64,000 nucleotides of DNA from Baylisascaris procyonis (Eukaryota; Nematoda; Chromadorea; Rhabditida; Ascarididae), in contig JAZARR010000266.1 in NCBI GenBank assembly GCA_037389465.1, positions 372,001 to 436,000 on the forward strand. The letters run 5' to 3'. Below the pieces are notes generated by a model that was given only the letters and a program-made list of their open reading frames with translations, was not told the DNA's origin and made no database searches. Made by a program: the position numbers and the translations under genes. Of this stretch, positions 22,704 to 36,948 are shown in pieces (positions within the stretch are counted from its first letter, which is position 1; each line of letters opens with the position of its first letter).

Positions 22704-25474
22704 GGCTAGAGTCATCGATAGTCCAGTAAATTTTTGAGATCACCGGTAGATAGTTTGCACCTGCTTGATAATTACTCGTCCGCATTATTTATATAGATGA
22801 ATGTGGATGAAAAATACAGGTACAGATGTAGATGTTACCTTGGAGTGGATCATTAGAACGAGGAAGATAACTGAGAGAACACGAAAAATACGATGTACGG
22901 AAGAGAGATGGATTTTTGGTTGTTCATCTTCAGATGTTCTGGTCACTGTTTTTGCAAAGGCAACTGACATTGCAAAAATTAATCATAGACATCTCCAAGT
23001 ACCAACTTCCTAGGTGGTTTGCTATGGCAGGCAACATCAAGTGCCCTAGCATCACCTCTGTATATATTTGTGGACAGTTGTTTGATGAGGGGAGGATTTG
23101 CAGGAGAGTAGACACATCCTAAGAGGAGTCAAACTAATTCACATTCAACTAGTTTTTGACAATGAGGTTCTTGGCAAGTTTATTTTCATTAGCTTATGAA
23201 TCTATGGGATAAGACTTTTAGTTTCGAATTGTAAGCTTAATAAACAATGTTTGGAAATATTTGTAGGCTGTTGTCTTTTTTCTAGAAATTCTACTACAGC
23301 ATCTTTCTGATAGATTTGGTGCACAAACAATAAGAAAGTGAGCACAAAGACGCAGTGTAACGGGAAGCAGAAACCATCGTAAAAGACTCATCAGTAGTGT
23401 GATGATAGGGAATCAGGAATATAAGGGTAAAATGGTAAAATGTCTTTCACCCAGGCAGGTAAAATGTCTTTAATGTAGTTTCAATGTTTGAGCCAATGAA
23501 ATCGTCTTTCTTCTAGCAACGTTTATAAAAGTCTACAACAATCATATTATCGGCCTAGAAACTGTGCATAAATCAATTGGTAAAAATCTCCGCTTACTAT
23601 CCCTTCTTAACGCAGGGATTCGCTAATGTCACAGACGTTGCCGACCATTGGTGCATTCTTAACCTTTGTGATCATTTAACGAATGATCACCTTGGGATTA
23701 CCCAAATAAACGAGTCTCTTCTCGAGATTCTTTGCGTATTTATTTCCCTTCGAGGTATTTTACTGAGGATTTTTCATAAGTCATAGGCGACTAAAATAGC
23801 ATTAAATGCATTTCGCTCCCTTTGTTTCTGTGTGCTGTATCTGCAAAACCGTCAACAGATTCGCAACATCTAAAAACGACAATTTTTGCTTCTCACTTCC
23901 GATGTACGCTGGCTTTTATTCAGTATATCTTTAACAACGGCTATGGAAATTTTGTTTACAATCACCGTATTCTTAACAACAAATTGATTGTTGTCTCAAA
24001 AAGATTGAATAAGCGATATATTTTTGACCGCTTCTAATGGAGGTTAAAATTTGAACAACGCAGGAGTAGACAGAATAACGCCAGACAGCATATAAAAAAT
24101 GCATTGCAATTTTTATCACTTTTTTCAAAGATGCAATTTCGGAAGACATGCATAAATCCCGTTTAATGTCCCAATCATACGTCCTGCAACGCCCCCACTC
24201 ATCGATGCTGATTGAAAGAAAGGATTTTTTTCGAGGAGACACACTTTTTTGCCCAAATTAGCCAACTTGGTAGTATTGCTGATTTCCATGATACCGAAAT
24301 AGTTAAATTTCCGTGATACGCTGCTCTTTGTCGCTGTTCCCCCTGCGAAATTGAATTTGGCTTGGAATTATTTTTAAATGGGCAGCAAAATAAAATAGGA
24401 AAGTAGATATTCTTTGACAGTTTATTCGAAGAGTGCGAGTGAAAGAGCATTTGTGCATAGTGATACGTGCTAATCTATGAGAGCAACAAGTGGGGATGGC
24501 GTTTCCTTGTGGACTGTCATTCAATTCTTAATCAACATACGTTTTTCTTGCCGACTACTGATTAATGGCTGAAGTTAGCTTTTCAGCCTTTTTCTTCCAG
24601 TTGCAGCTTTAAAAAAAGCACGTGTTGCCTTTTTTCTGCTAAAGCGCTCAATCAGCGCGATTGCTTTCTTCTGCGAGGAGCTAAAGAATTTCAATACTGA
24701 GACGAATATTGAGCGAAATTTGGAGTCGAGTTAAGTGAACCGGCTGAACAGCATCAAAACCTAAATCTTCTTCAAGAGCGTAGCATTAAAATATATAGTG
24801 CAGTTATGTAATACATCTGTGATGTCTCGAAGTAATTAACATGTGTAACACGAAATTTGATTTCTATAATAGTGATCACTAGGCGGCTTATTAGACGAGA
24901 GCAATTTCACCTATTTCCGTTTGCCAGTTTTGACCGAATTCGCCTTTAAGAACCATAATTTTTATCATTGGATTGCGATCACCACGAATTCGATATCGCA
25001 TAGCACGATTAGCCACAAGAAGCAGCAGGCAGGTTGCTCTCTTGATGCAGTTTAGCGCCTGTTACTTGATGTAATGAGACGGTCTGCATCTTGCTTACGA
25101 TTTCGAGTGTTAGTCACTATGTTTATAGCCTCGTCTGTTACTTAGAATGTTAATATTGCATAGGATGATGTACGAGCTTGCTGGTGTAATGTTCATGTTT
25201 GCCTCAAAGGAATTTCAATACAAATGTATGTCATGTTTGTTAAAGACTTTGCTGCTTTTATTGGGAACTTCAAAGTTAGTTCATATGTGGCAGTGAAATG
25301 CTGAAAAGCAATTAGTGTCGATCAATTCAACTTTTATTAAGGATGCAATATCTTGAAGCGAAAAGAGGTAGGAGTTATATCGAGAGGTTGTTGAGTGATG
25401 GCTTTGAAAAGTTCAAACAGATGTCGATGTAATGCTTTTTCGAGCGATCGTCAATGAGGCAACCCTTCGTTGAA

Positions 25475-25540
25475 GCGGCGAATAACGCCACCGCTTGTGA
25501 AATCCTTGCTGCATAAGCTTGCGTACGCTTCATTCGCCGC
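25475..25540. repeat. GC-rich inverted repeat
   Basis: GCGGCGAAT (25475-25483) and its exact reverse complement ATTCGCCGC (25532-25540) flank a 48-nt loop that itself contains the palindrome GCGTACGC. This stands out in AT-rich surroundings. Possible structured RNA or relic; no known RNA family recognised. Confidence 0.4.
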
Positions 25541-26420
25541 TCTCAATTCCACTAATTTAGGCTAGTGATCCGCCCGCAACTAGCGCTCGTTCACTTCTCA
25601 ATCAGGCTGAAACTTTGTCTTTCTAACATTGTGTTGGTTGTCCATTCGTGACTGAATTACTTTCAGTCAGCTGTCTATTATTTTCAGTCATGTATATATT
25701 TAGTAGATAGTGTGATATGCCGCTAAACTATTTTCGCGAAGATTGTGCAAAAACGTTGAGCAACGTGATTACGCGTCTCAGATGAGTGCATTCATACATT
25801 TTCAGAATTTCCACGTTTATAATTCGTTTTTTTCATATTACAGTTTTTCCCTTTTGCAAAAATTTTCATAAGATGGAGTGCTAATATTCCTTCGTTTTCA
25901 GTGATTGTAACTGTCGATTGCTTTACGGAATTTCTTACTATTACTGATCGAACTTTGTGGTTGCAACTAAACGGGGCACACATCAAATGAGTGATGAGGT
26001 GTTTATTTTACCTTTGAGATTTTTGCACCACACCATCTTGTACAGAGACTGAAAAAAAGTAGAATCTTACCGCATGGAAGAAAACAGAGTTGTATTGAAA
26101 TCGTGCATAATATATTTTGTTTGTCAATTAATGCTGCAGCTGCTCTTATCAATAAAAACGTTAGCAAGTGTAAAAAACATTGCCGCATTAACGAAACAGC
26201 AAGGAGTGGGCGAAACATAAATCTGAGATGTCCATTTGAAATTAAATGAGTCTTCATGGCCTATTAATATCTATTATTTAATTTGAACGAACGGAAGCGG
26301 CTATTCAATTGCATGTTTGTTGCACTCTTCCACCCATTCCATTTGAGAAAGGGCATTGTGACGAAATTGTGCCCGTGTAGACAGATGTATATGCATATCT
26401 GCCAGTTCAGTACTTTCATC

Positions 26421-26492
26421 TTTGGAACCAGTGAAGCTGGAACCAGAGAATTTGTTGGGTATAATGTACACCATTGGTTAACATCTTATACC
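26421..26492 (+). repeat. Dispersed repeat family 1, copy A
   Basis: Contains TTTGGAACCAGTGAAGCTGG, AATTTGTTGGGTATAATG and ACATCTTATACCAC. It aligns closely with 34966-35034 and 40224-40298. Confidence 0.65.
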
Positions 26493-28662
26493 ACAATTCG
26501 TGTCTTTTCGTATGAAAAAGAAAGGGAATGCAGATGTTTGTAAATGCCAAAACAATTCTTTTGAGTTTCTGCAGATGGGATGTCCATTTTACACCGGACG
26601 AGCCGCAAAAAAAAACCGCTTTTTTCGATGATTCGTGCGAGCATTCGGAATCGATAAAATATAGGACCAGTAAGATGCATATTTTCTTACTTACATCTTC
26701 TTATGAAATTGATTGGAGTAGAGGGAATGAGTCATTGCTTTGATATGACACCGCCTCTTCTCACTCGCTTCACCGCTTGTCTTTACATATATTGAAAGGA
26801 ATGAGTTATTCGAATGAAAAACAGCACTCTAGTGAAAAGTTCAATTATATGATTGCGCTGAAGACAATTTCCGCTCTATTTCGCAAGAATTGCTCATAAA
26901 AATTCAGCGAAAAATGCAAATTCATCAATAATGACAATTGGCTTATGTGACTTGTTGCATTTTAAGTCGATTGCGATGGAACATTTGATGTGGAATTACC
27001 ATCATTAAAAAAATTCCACCGAAAATTAGGGGAACTAGAATCCCTTAGGCAACAGGTGGCACTTGGAAGTGGATCGTTCGACGTGGAAGGGACAAGAAGA
27101 AAATTAACGCTGAGTGGAAAATTTGTGGGTGAAGAGGTTGAATGATCCCCTCGTCTCATCTGTCAGGACACCATCCCCAACCCCTTTCCCCTTCTAGGTT
27201 TGCCAAATGTGATTCATAGTGCTCTTTTGTGATTTCTTAAAGCGTAGTCGCTCATTTAATTCCACGAAGTGTTTATCAATGTTTTGCTGGGAAAATCAGG
27301 CAACGAGATAGAATGACAATCATACAAAGTGCTTGAGATTTTTTCAACGTCGAAAACAACTTGCCTATAATAATAATAATAACAGTAATGAGTATTTTCA
27401 GACGCCCAACAAACATCATTCGACTATAACTATTAAGTCATTTCTGAAGCTGATTCAAAGCAAAGGGATGGCTTCATCTGCTCTACGTTCGAGAATTTCA
27501 AAATAAATCCGGAAATTTTGAAATTTTTCAAATTGCGAGAAGTAGACTTATTGTTACTTCTGATGTGGCACTGTAATGTTTGCTGCAGTTTTAGCACAAA
27601 CGGTTAATTGTAAGTTGATTTGAATTGCTTAGAATTCGATGTGTTTTAATTTGGTAGATACGTAAACTACAAAGATGGCATTCTAGACTGACTGGTACAA
27701 ATTGCATATATTGTACAGTAAAGACAAGATGATGTTCTACATCTTGACGTTCTCGCGCCATAATTTTCACTTTTGTTGTTACTTGTTGTTTTTATCTCAT
27801 ACAAAAACGAAACTATTTATTCACGAGATATTTTATACATTGAATGACAAGAAACAGAGCGGTGATCTTATGCTATTAGTTTAACCTCACTAAGTAAGAA
27901 AGGAGCTGTCTGGAGTTGAGAAAATCGATCGACGTTTATGTGCTAAGATTTCGATCGTTTTGCGAGCAATTTATGCTAGAATACATCAAAAAGTATTCTG
28001 CTAAATATTTAAAATCTTTCTACATACACAATGGTTACTTTCAAACATAATGATTTAATTACGTTTTGTATAATGTTAATGCAATGAACGTTGGATACTA
28101 ATCATCGTAAATTGATAGGTTAGTGGCAATAATTTTGATCAACGATTGAGCAGCTCTTAGAGGGAGCACGGCTGCCTTCTAGGGGCATTCCACGTAAAAC
28201 GGTGCTCTACATTCTAGCTATTACTTACTAGTGTCAAGAATCAAGAAATTTGTTTCCTTCTTCATATTTTCTTCCTCCCTCTTGGTGTATGCTTGCTTGT
28301 TCTCGCATTCTTTTTCTCACCTCTACTGCATTTCGAAACCCTTAAGGACTTCTCGATTGCACTTAGCAAGCTCCTCTACGAATAATTTCTTAAAATTGGT
28401 GGCTATGTGGGAAAGTGCAAACAATGATCATTTGGACGAGAAGAAAGTATGGTTAGAATAACGCTGAAAAGTTGCAACCAATTTTGCCGAATATTTCAAT
28501 GTTGTGAGTATGACATTATTTCCTTCCTTCTCGTTCTGATGCATTAAACTTCGTATGCCTGCGGCTATTGTATAACATCGGTCCAGTCCGGACACTCCCC
28601 GAATCTTGGCTTATTTTTGGCGTTTACAAATTGCCGTTCAGGGGAAAGTACCCTTAACAGCG

Positions 28663-28685
28663 TTCAGGTGATTCATGCACCTGAA
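28663..28685. repeat. 8-bp perfect inverted repeat containing two E-boxes
   Basis: TTCAGGTG, a 7-nt spacer, then CACCTGAA. The arms contain CAGGTG and CACCTG E-box cores. Functional role unknown. Confidence 0.4.
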
Positions 28686-31600
28686 ATTTATTCGACAAAT
28701 CTTGGTACCATACGTTCAAGGTTTTAAGAGTTGTATTCTTGAAAACGGCAATTTTTCAATATTACAAACAAACCAGAGTTTACCGATTGATGGAAATCTT
28801 TCACTGCTAGCTAACACATCGAAATTGGTGAAGTATACATGATGGCTGTCTTTTATTTGTAAAATTTTTTTACCACAGCTAGCATGCAAATGCGTGTTTG
28901 CTGTGAGTTCTTTCTACACAAATGCAAAATAACGATGAAGGAAGAGTCCCAAGGGAAATTTGGTAAATGGAACACTTTAGAAAGAAATGTTTTTCATCAA
29001 CATCGATGCATTCGGTTTGACTTTAAAGCATCGCTTGAATTCTTCTACTATAAGATTTAAAAAAAATGCCATATGAGACCATCTTCCTCCTTCCTTCTCT
29101 TCCGTTGACGCGATCGTCTGCAGCCTCGGACATATGTGGATTTTGACAGGCGGTAAAGGCATGAGCCCTACACGCTCGAGTACAATGCCCTGTCCACATA
29201 GGCTTCCTTATGCCGAATATAAGAATCACTTCTCACTTACCTACACATAGATGTCGAAACTTTGGCGCGGTATCAGCGTTCCCATTCCTCCGTTCTTCTC
29301 TCTTCCTCTTCATCAGACTGGCTTTAGCATTCCTCGAATTTATAGAGTAAGAAAATTAATAGCCTTCTGAGGCAATTGTCAAACAAGAGAGTAGTACCTA
29401 ATGCCCATTTATAGGTTAGTGATAACCAATATCAACATTAATACAGGACGATGATTGCGCAGCAGATTTTGCCTTGAACGAATTTCTACTATTGCAATGC
29501 TCACCTCTCACGTAGTTTGAAAAGTAACTTGCTTATTTCAATAAGCATGAGCATTTTTGCAGCCTTTAGCAGCGCAATTATTTAGTCTGGTTGCATAGTG
29601 CCTTGAAAGAATCATCCAATGGTGATGTCAAATGACTGACTGCTGTTCTATGGCGATAATTATACATTTATAAGTCGTGAGCATTCGCTGTTCGTATAGT
29701 TGCCGTTTAATTAGTGGAATATACCTGCTGAACTCATCGATTTTTAAAAATAGAGCAGCCAGGAACATGTTGATTGTAACAATGATTCGTATCTTGCGGC
29801 TTAGCATTCTTATTATGCAAAATTTGCGCATTGCATTCGGTAATTTTCAAGTTGACATCAGATGTGAAATGAGAAGCACTTATGATTTGCATTAAAATAA
29901 CATGATAACAGGTAGGCTTCATGGCAGAAAATGCATAAAAAATAACAACATTTTTAGTAGTTGTAATCAACCTCATCCTGATTCGTGAATTAAAATGAAT
30001 CGGTGAACTCAGCAGTTATAATTCCGCTAATCAACAATATCTGTTCAGTGAATGAGTTAACCATTAAGAAACATATTCGAGTAAAAAATATTATGGTAAG
30101 CTTAAGCGGTTTGAAGCCCAATGTAGAAGTATTGAATATTTGAAGTGGATCAGATGAGCCGTAAAGCAAAGCGACGGAATATATGTCGGCGAAGCTTATT
30201 ATTTTGCTTTGTTTCTTCGCCTAAATAGGACGCATGAGTATAATGGTTACTCCTCAATTTTGTGTGAGTATCACAAAGATCTTCGTTAGTGCTTTCGGAT
30301 CTGCTTGTCCATTATATTTAGTAATTATGCTGTTGCGTCCATTATTCAACAATTGCATGTTTATGAAATGGTTGGTCAGTATTTCTTTCGCATCGGTGCG
30401 AAATATGCGACATCATAAGTCCGGCAAATCTATTCTGATCAAAATGGCATCGAGCTCGATCTTTCGTGATGTTGCCCAAATCTCCGATCTTTAAGTGGGC
30501 GGACCGAAGTGGCGAAAGTTTGAGAAAATCGGGAGATTTAGTTTATTGTAACTGAATGGGTGAATGTGGGGAATTAAGGGGGCCTAGCGAAGTCTGGTTG
30601 CTGTGAAATTCGCTCTAATTGTTTGTTCTTACCTAGTTCTGCATAAAAGCAATTCTGTACCACTCTTCCATTAGGTCCTGTAAAAAAGGGTGATGGGAAA
30701 AAAGGCAAAACAATATCATTCTTTGTATATCTCCCATTTAAAGTCGGTGTGAATCAATGCAATATTTCAACAATTTCTTCTTCGTGTAGTTCTGCAAAAT
30801 CTACGAGTGCATTTTCTGTAGTTCTTCTCAAAGAATGAACCTTGCCATTTCCATATCATTTGGCCTCTCCCTTCCTTGCAACGGTCTCGATGGTGAACGA
30901 AATTTGCAAAAAATCTGCAAAATTTGCATCAATATTCGTATCGTAGTAAATCTGTCTGTCTGAAGGCTGTCTGGTAAGGCTGTCTGAAGCAGTGCCTTTC
31001 AGAGGGAAATGTCGTAAGTGTTGGGAATTTTGTTTGCATCATTTTACTATTCATTGCAATTGTCTCACTAATATTGCTTCCATTGTTTTGCATTTTGTCT
31101 TCAGAGACGTCTGAACATAAATCATACTTATCTTATTCTACTGATTTCTTATTTTACAATTTCTCGTCAGGTTTTCTTATCGCCATGATGCATTCATCGA
31201 TCTTTCCCTTCAGACTGCATCCTATTTTATCATTGTCAAACCTCTGGTATAGCTTGGGTCCAACCTATTTACGCACCTTTTACCTCTTTTCTCCTTGATA
31301 ATTGTATCTTTTCATTCTTTTTATGCATAGCTGATTTATATTTGCGCGAAGTTTGTAATAAACTCGTTATGAATTCAATAGATGTCTAGCGTGTTATTCG
31401 TTTGATTAGCTCTTTTATATCCTTTTTTGTTTGCGTTCAATACAATTTGCAATATATCCCTTCACTTTCCTTTAAATTTTCCTTTCACATTAACAGCTTA
31501 GCGTTGAAATCTTTCCTAATATACATCGAGGAAACCTTTTGTAATTGAGAAGCTTTCAAATAATTCGATCATTTTCATAAACGGCAAAGCGAAACGCAAC

Positions 31601-34074
31601 TTTCCATGTGTTGAACAATTCTTTTTATGAGCAAAATTTCTTTTCATATTCTTGAGTGTATCATTTTCACATTAATATCTCCTCAGTGAATATTCTCATT
31701 ACCTTTTCAACTTTAAACAAATAGAATTTCTTCTAACAGATAAAATGAAACATTTTTACGGCAACTTTTCAGATTTTATTCGCTTATGAATAATGACAAA
31801 TTTGACGTTTAATCGTCACAAAAAAATTGCATTCATTATCGCAATTGTTTTCTGAAATATTTCATCTATAGACGTTTAGCTCAACGTTTTTTTTTCCTTT
31901 CTATTCAGTGCGAATTCAAATTTTTTGTATAAAAGAGATTTTGCTTCGAAACTGAGCGGAAATAATTTCATTTGTTGGAATTTCTCTGCTGCCTTTCGGA
32001 CTCTCAACCTTTTCACCTAATCGGCACCCATTTTCTGCATTGAGTTATTCCTGATTCAGTAATATAAGTGCAAATATCATCGAAGCTTCCATCGTCTCGT
32101 TGACAGGCACCGGCTAACGAATATCAGAAATGGAGAATTGGAGAAAGAGAGAACGGGGATGAGAGAAAGGAGAGAGTTTGTAGGGAAGTGAAAGAATATC
32201 TCCGATATATCAAGAAAAAAATCGAATTAAGGCAATATTGCTGCTAGACGCAACATTTTCGCTGCTTGGAGTGTTCTTATTTAAACAGAGTTTCGGTCCA
32301 TCATCATATTCCTGATATCCGAAATTCCAAGTGGTATGACCTATTCCACGTTGTATGCTCCCATCAAAGCAATCCTCCAACCCCAATGACGTCAGCATTA
32401 ATGATAAACATTCAACCACTATGAAGTATTTGCTGAACATTATTGTGGCGTGTTCTTAAAACCTCAAAAAATCCTGTTCTTGATAAGATTCTCATAGGAA
32501 ACTCTTAAAGATTCTTTTCTGTATCCAGTTGATATCCATTTTAAATGGTCGGAACTAATCGTTTCCTGCCTGCTGTTTTTCGTCTCAACATCAGCAGTTT
32601 TGGAAGAAGAATTCGTTCAGCACCAAACTTGCATGAGAAATTCACAGTCAGTTGCCAGCTTTTTGAAAAGTTTGATCTTATTTTAGACCGTCACTGAAAA
32701 GTTAAGAGAATCGTCTTTTGTTCAAAAATGCCAAACGATTCAGTATGCTCTCTTTAATTAATTTCCCTAAAATGCCTCTTAGGCCAAGTTTCCCCAGCAG
32801 TGGTCTCAAGCTTTACAATTTCCAACGTTCAACATATCGTTCAATTGCTCAAGTTTAACGTCCTATGAGTATGAAACTTCTTATGATGAGTTCATTTCAG
32901 TCATGGAAATCAATTTAACCCATATGAGGCCATTATTAGCTTATATGCCTTATCCGAGATCATCATTCATAGAATGTAATATTTAACATGCTGGTTTTAT
33001 TGCTTGACATACATGCTTGCGCGCAAATATCTGTCAGTGGTGGAGATAAGATGCTGAGAGAGCAATTTTTTGGTTAAAAGTGAATGCCGCTTGGAATGAT
33101 TTATTGAATGCAGCCATGATTGCGCATTTTCTTTTCTTGCATATCGTTGTCGCCGTTTGCTAAAGTGGGCATTTAAATATGCGCTTGCAAATTTTTATGT
33201 GGAAAGTGCAAATGATTACGTCCTATTTATACATATATAGTCATATCATTGTCAGTCTGTTTATCTTTCTGCCGATTAACTTAAACTCCAAAGTCACTGC
33301 ATTTAAGTTACAAAACTTTTGCATTTAACGTTTGCCACCGAACAATTTAGGCCCAAGTTTCATTTTAATCCATCAACACCGTGACAGGTTATGAACAGAA
33401 ATGCAAAGTCAATTCGTCGAATTAGAAAAATGATCGTTTGAGAGAAACCTTTAATGATCGGTATTTCCATCAGAACGCCAATGCTCGAGTTTAAAAAAAA
33501 AATATTGCGAATATTTCACTTTCTTTGTCATTATATTCAAACGTTTCGTCTAAACAACATGGAAATGCGGAAATACATACTCCGTTGCACTATTGCAAAT
33601 ATTTATTTCAATGAACAATGAGTTCAGATTTGTCTCGCTGAATTCATACATTTTTCTTAGTAGTTTCATGTCCCATGAAATTTCGCCGTTTATCGACCTC
33701 ATTCTCGTTTGAAAAAACTGAAATAAGCGCGTTGTATTGACGCAATGTCTGTTCATAATTGCTTATGTGTTGCGAGCCTATTCTAATGCTTTCGGTTCGG
33801 AAACCACGGAAGCCACATCGATGGAACTTGATAGCAGTCATTACACGATAGAGATAATCCCCTGTCCTCAGTCATCTTCTGATTGATTTTCTTCCTGAAT
33901 TATTTACATTCAACTACCTCATGAAATTTTCCCATGCAGCCATACCAGTGAGAAAAAGAATCGCTTTTCATGCAATGTTGCAATTTTGCTTCTTCGAATC
34001 GCATCATGGCGAAGTCATCTGTGTAGATGTACACATTTATTGGTCCATCTGGCTTTCCAGCAGTTTTAATTCGG

Positions 34075-34350
34075 ATTCTGTTGAAGCTGGAGTAAAGAAA
34101 TTTGTCAGCTGTGATGTTCATCACGGATGGATCTCTAATGCTAACGTTCCAGTTGATCCATCAAATTTGACACAACTACACTCACCTTAATGCATCTAAA
34201 GTTTTGCTGGCTTTTTACACGAGTGTGGATTCCATTTTACACTGTTCGGGTCACTGAAAAATAAATGTTCTTTAGGAGATTTATGCAAGCGATTGAGTCA
34301 CTTAAAATATGGATCCATTATTGCGCTCATTTTATTATCTGTTAGCAATT
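34075..34350 (+). repeat. Dispersed repeat family 1, copy C (two conserved blocks)
   Basis: The first block (TTGAAGCTGGAGTAAAGAAA at about 34081) matches the GAAGCTGG block of copies A, B and D. The second block (34294-34350, GTCACTTAAAATATGGATCC then TTATTGCGCTCATTTTATTA) matches 36894-36948 and 37990-38030, which links the two blocks into one larger element. Confidence 0.55.
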
Positions 34351-34965
34351 CGTAAAGACTGTGCTAAGTGGAGCTGAATTGTAGGAGCATACACACCTCA
34401 AATTTCCCATGAGCTTTCGATATATCTGATATATGATTTGTGCAAGCGGCAATGTGAATAGAAAAGCGCATTGTAGGAATTTCCATATTGCTGTTAGGTA
34501 TTCCAACTGATAGTAACCCTAATTAGCTGATATTTCTGCTTGCGATGTTTATTCCACTTATCAACTGAATGTTTTCGCATTTATGCATTGTTTTGCATTG
34601 ATTTCATTGATCATCTTATGTGTATAAGTGTTTCATCGTACCTCCACGAATACTATCTACAAATTCCATCTTATTATGCTATTTTCTCAACTTCTTCTAT
34701 TCTACTGAGAAGAAGGAAATTCTCTGAAGGACAGTTTTTTATGGTGAATGTAGCGAATGACGGAGCACAGCAATTTAGAAAGCGATGAAAGTGCATGATG
34801 TCAACAAAAGAAGCATTGTCATTATTCATCTTCATGAAGTCGGCAGAGAAATGCTATCACTCATCGATGAATCAGCTTTTCTTTTGAACTTTCCTCTTCC
34901 ACTTAAAGAGTTGGCAAAAACAAATCCTAGCCATGCCGATCTGTGCGTAGCATTTTGAAGTTAAT

Positions 34966-35034
34966 AGCTAAGGAAGCTAGAGCAGTGAATTTCGGCAGGT
35001 ATAATGCATGCCATACGTTAAGCTCTTATACTAC
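34966..35034 (+). repeat. Dispersed repeat family 1, copy D
   Basis: AAGGAAGCTAGAGCAGTGAA, TTCGGCAGGTATAATGCATG, then CTCTTATACTACC; collinear with copy A. Confidence 0.65.
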
Positions 35035-35117
35035 CTCTTATGTTGATAAAAAATTTGCGTTTAGTTCACTTCAATCGAGTCACTCAATCGTATGAAGGGT
35101 TGACAGGTCAGTGGTCG

Positions 35118-35165
35118 ATATACAAATGATGCCAGGTCATTTAGCACGCTTCTTCGTTTGCTTCA
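35118..35165 (+). repeat. Dispersed repeat family 2, copy 3
   Basis: ATGATGCCAGGTCATTTAGC then ACGCTTCTTCGTTTGC. It lies directly downstream of a family 1 copy, so the two families may be parts of one element. Confidence 0.6.
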
Positions 35166-36893
35166 TTAACTCTTCCTCATCTTCATATCCTTCGTTTCCT
35201 ATGGGCATCTTTGATCCGCTTTTCCTTTTCCCTCTGCCTTATGACCTTTAATCGACTATCATATAATTTTTTCGTTTTTTCCTATCATCAATAATGCCAC
35301 TATTAATTCATATGCAACGATGTGCTTTATTGAAATAGTCCTAAAATTGTAAACAGCACACTGAAACCTACACAGCGAAAAATAGTAAACGCTTTGCGAA
35401 GCTTTTTAATCTAATTGTTGCTTGATACTTGTTTATTACACAAGTTCCTTCTAAATCACAAACTCAAGCATTCATGCAAAAGTATTTCTTCAGCCCCTTA
35501 TCTAGTCATTCTAGTTTCACTTACTTACTTACATCTAGTCATTCATTACTTGCATCTAATGATGTCATTTTGACTACCTTTAAGTTTTATCTGCTCAGTT
35601 AAGCACATGAAATCGCTTGCAACAAGAAAGAAACCAATTAATCCCGCTCAGTGCCATTTAAATGATTTTATATGACGCAAGCAGCAAAATTGTAGTATAT
35701 CGTTTTCAGGTAATTCGGTTGCATTCTCGCTGAATGTCGTTTATTTCAATTAGAATTTTGATATTTCAATTAGAATCAATAAGAAGGAGAACCCTTCGGG
35801 AAGCAGGAGGGGGAAGGACTGAAGGTGATGAACTGAAGTCTCTGCCAGGGTGGGGAAGGTCAAAGCATGAGAAGCTTTACGGCGCTGTCCGTCTAAGACG
35901 AGGAGACTAATTCCTTCAAATAAAAGAAACATACGCGGACTCATTGTAGGGGAAGGGAAGGTTGAATTGAATAAAAATATATGATGCCCTGAATAAATCA
36001 GTGGACGTTTTTTCAAATTTTTACAGATTTATTCCAAGACGAAATATGTGCGTGATTTGAAGTATATATATACATGCAACACTTTTCCATCTGAACATCA
36101 TTTGATTCTGATATGGCAGAGTTCTTCTGCTGTTTAAATAATAGCTAGAAGCTAAGTTCACGCTAGCTATGGTCTTCTTTATGAGTTCGAACTAGAGCAT
36201 TCTGTTAATGAAGCACACCGCAGCATTTACCTTGTATTAGATAGGTATATATTCAGAGAACCGACTTGCTGATGTTGGTTTCTTGGCTTCCGCTTGAGGA
36301 ATTGTAGTCTCGATAAAAAGCATCTTCCTAGGTCACTTTCATTTGTGTTCTCAACCAAAACGTTTCTACAACACCTCAGTGCTTGACATTGACATGGAAT
36401 GAGCAAAAAAATTTCCGATTATTCGACTTCTTGTTACGTTTTTTCCCAGTAAATAAAATATCGCCTCAATTCTGGTCATTACATCAAGTACATCTCAAAT
36501 AATGAAGCACTCACTTCAAGTATACAATTCCTTAACCAATTCCAGAAGTTGTAATTTGTTTTCATTATTTAAGATTCTGCCTCTATGCGTTTTTTTGCAA
36601 ATTTTTCGAGTGGAAAGCGCATTATGTCGGCGCAATACCTATGCACAAGTATACGCTAATGTCTGTCCTATGCTCGAGTCGGTAATCATTGAAGTTGGAG
36701 ATGTGATATTGCGCTGATATAAGGCACATCATGTTGATGCGTCAAATTGGAAGCAACTTCGAACCACTAAGAAGTGCCTAAAAGTGTGCACGAATCTTGC
36801 AATCAGTCCACTTTTCATTTTACCTCGGCTGGATCGTAGAAATTGATTTTTTAAGAAATTAGTTTCAGTTTCTAGAAATTCTTCAGAAATTTG

Positions 36894-36948
36894 GGTCAGC
36901 TAAAATATGAATTCATTATTACGCACATTATATTATTTATTTGCATTT
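36894..36948 (+). repeat. Dispersed repeat family 1, second-block copy
   Basis: GTCAGCTAAAATATGAATTC then ATTATTACGCACATTATATT, collinear with 34294-34350. Confidence 0.6.

Larger units (their letters stand above)
19801..33100. other. Gene-poor region, second part
   Basis: Contains repeat relics (about 19840-19985, 20240-20290, 26421-26492), CA-rich DNA (20632-20680), a 20-bp minisatellite (20931-21050), the AGGTCA triple repeat (22678-22703), a GC-rich inverted repeat (25475-25540) and a short E-box-containing inverted repeat (28663-28685). The longest ORF, 21398-21772 on the - strand, shows no protein family features. No gene established. Confidence 0.5.
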
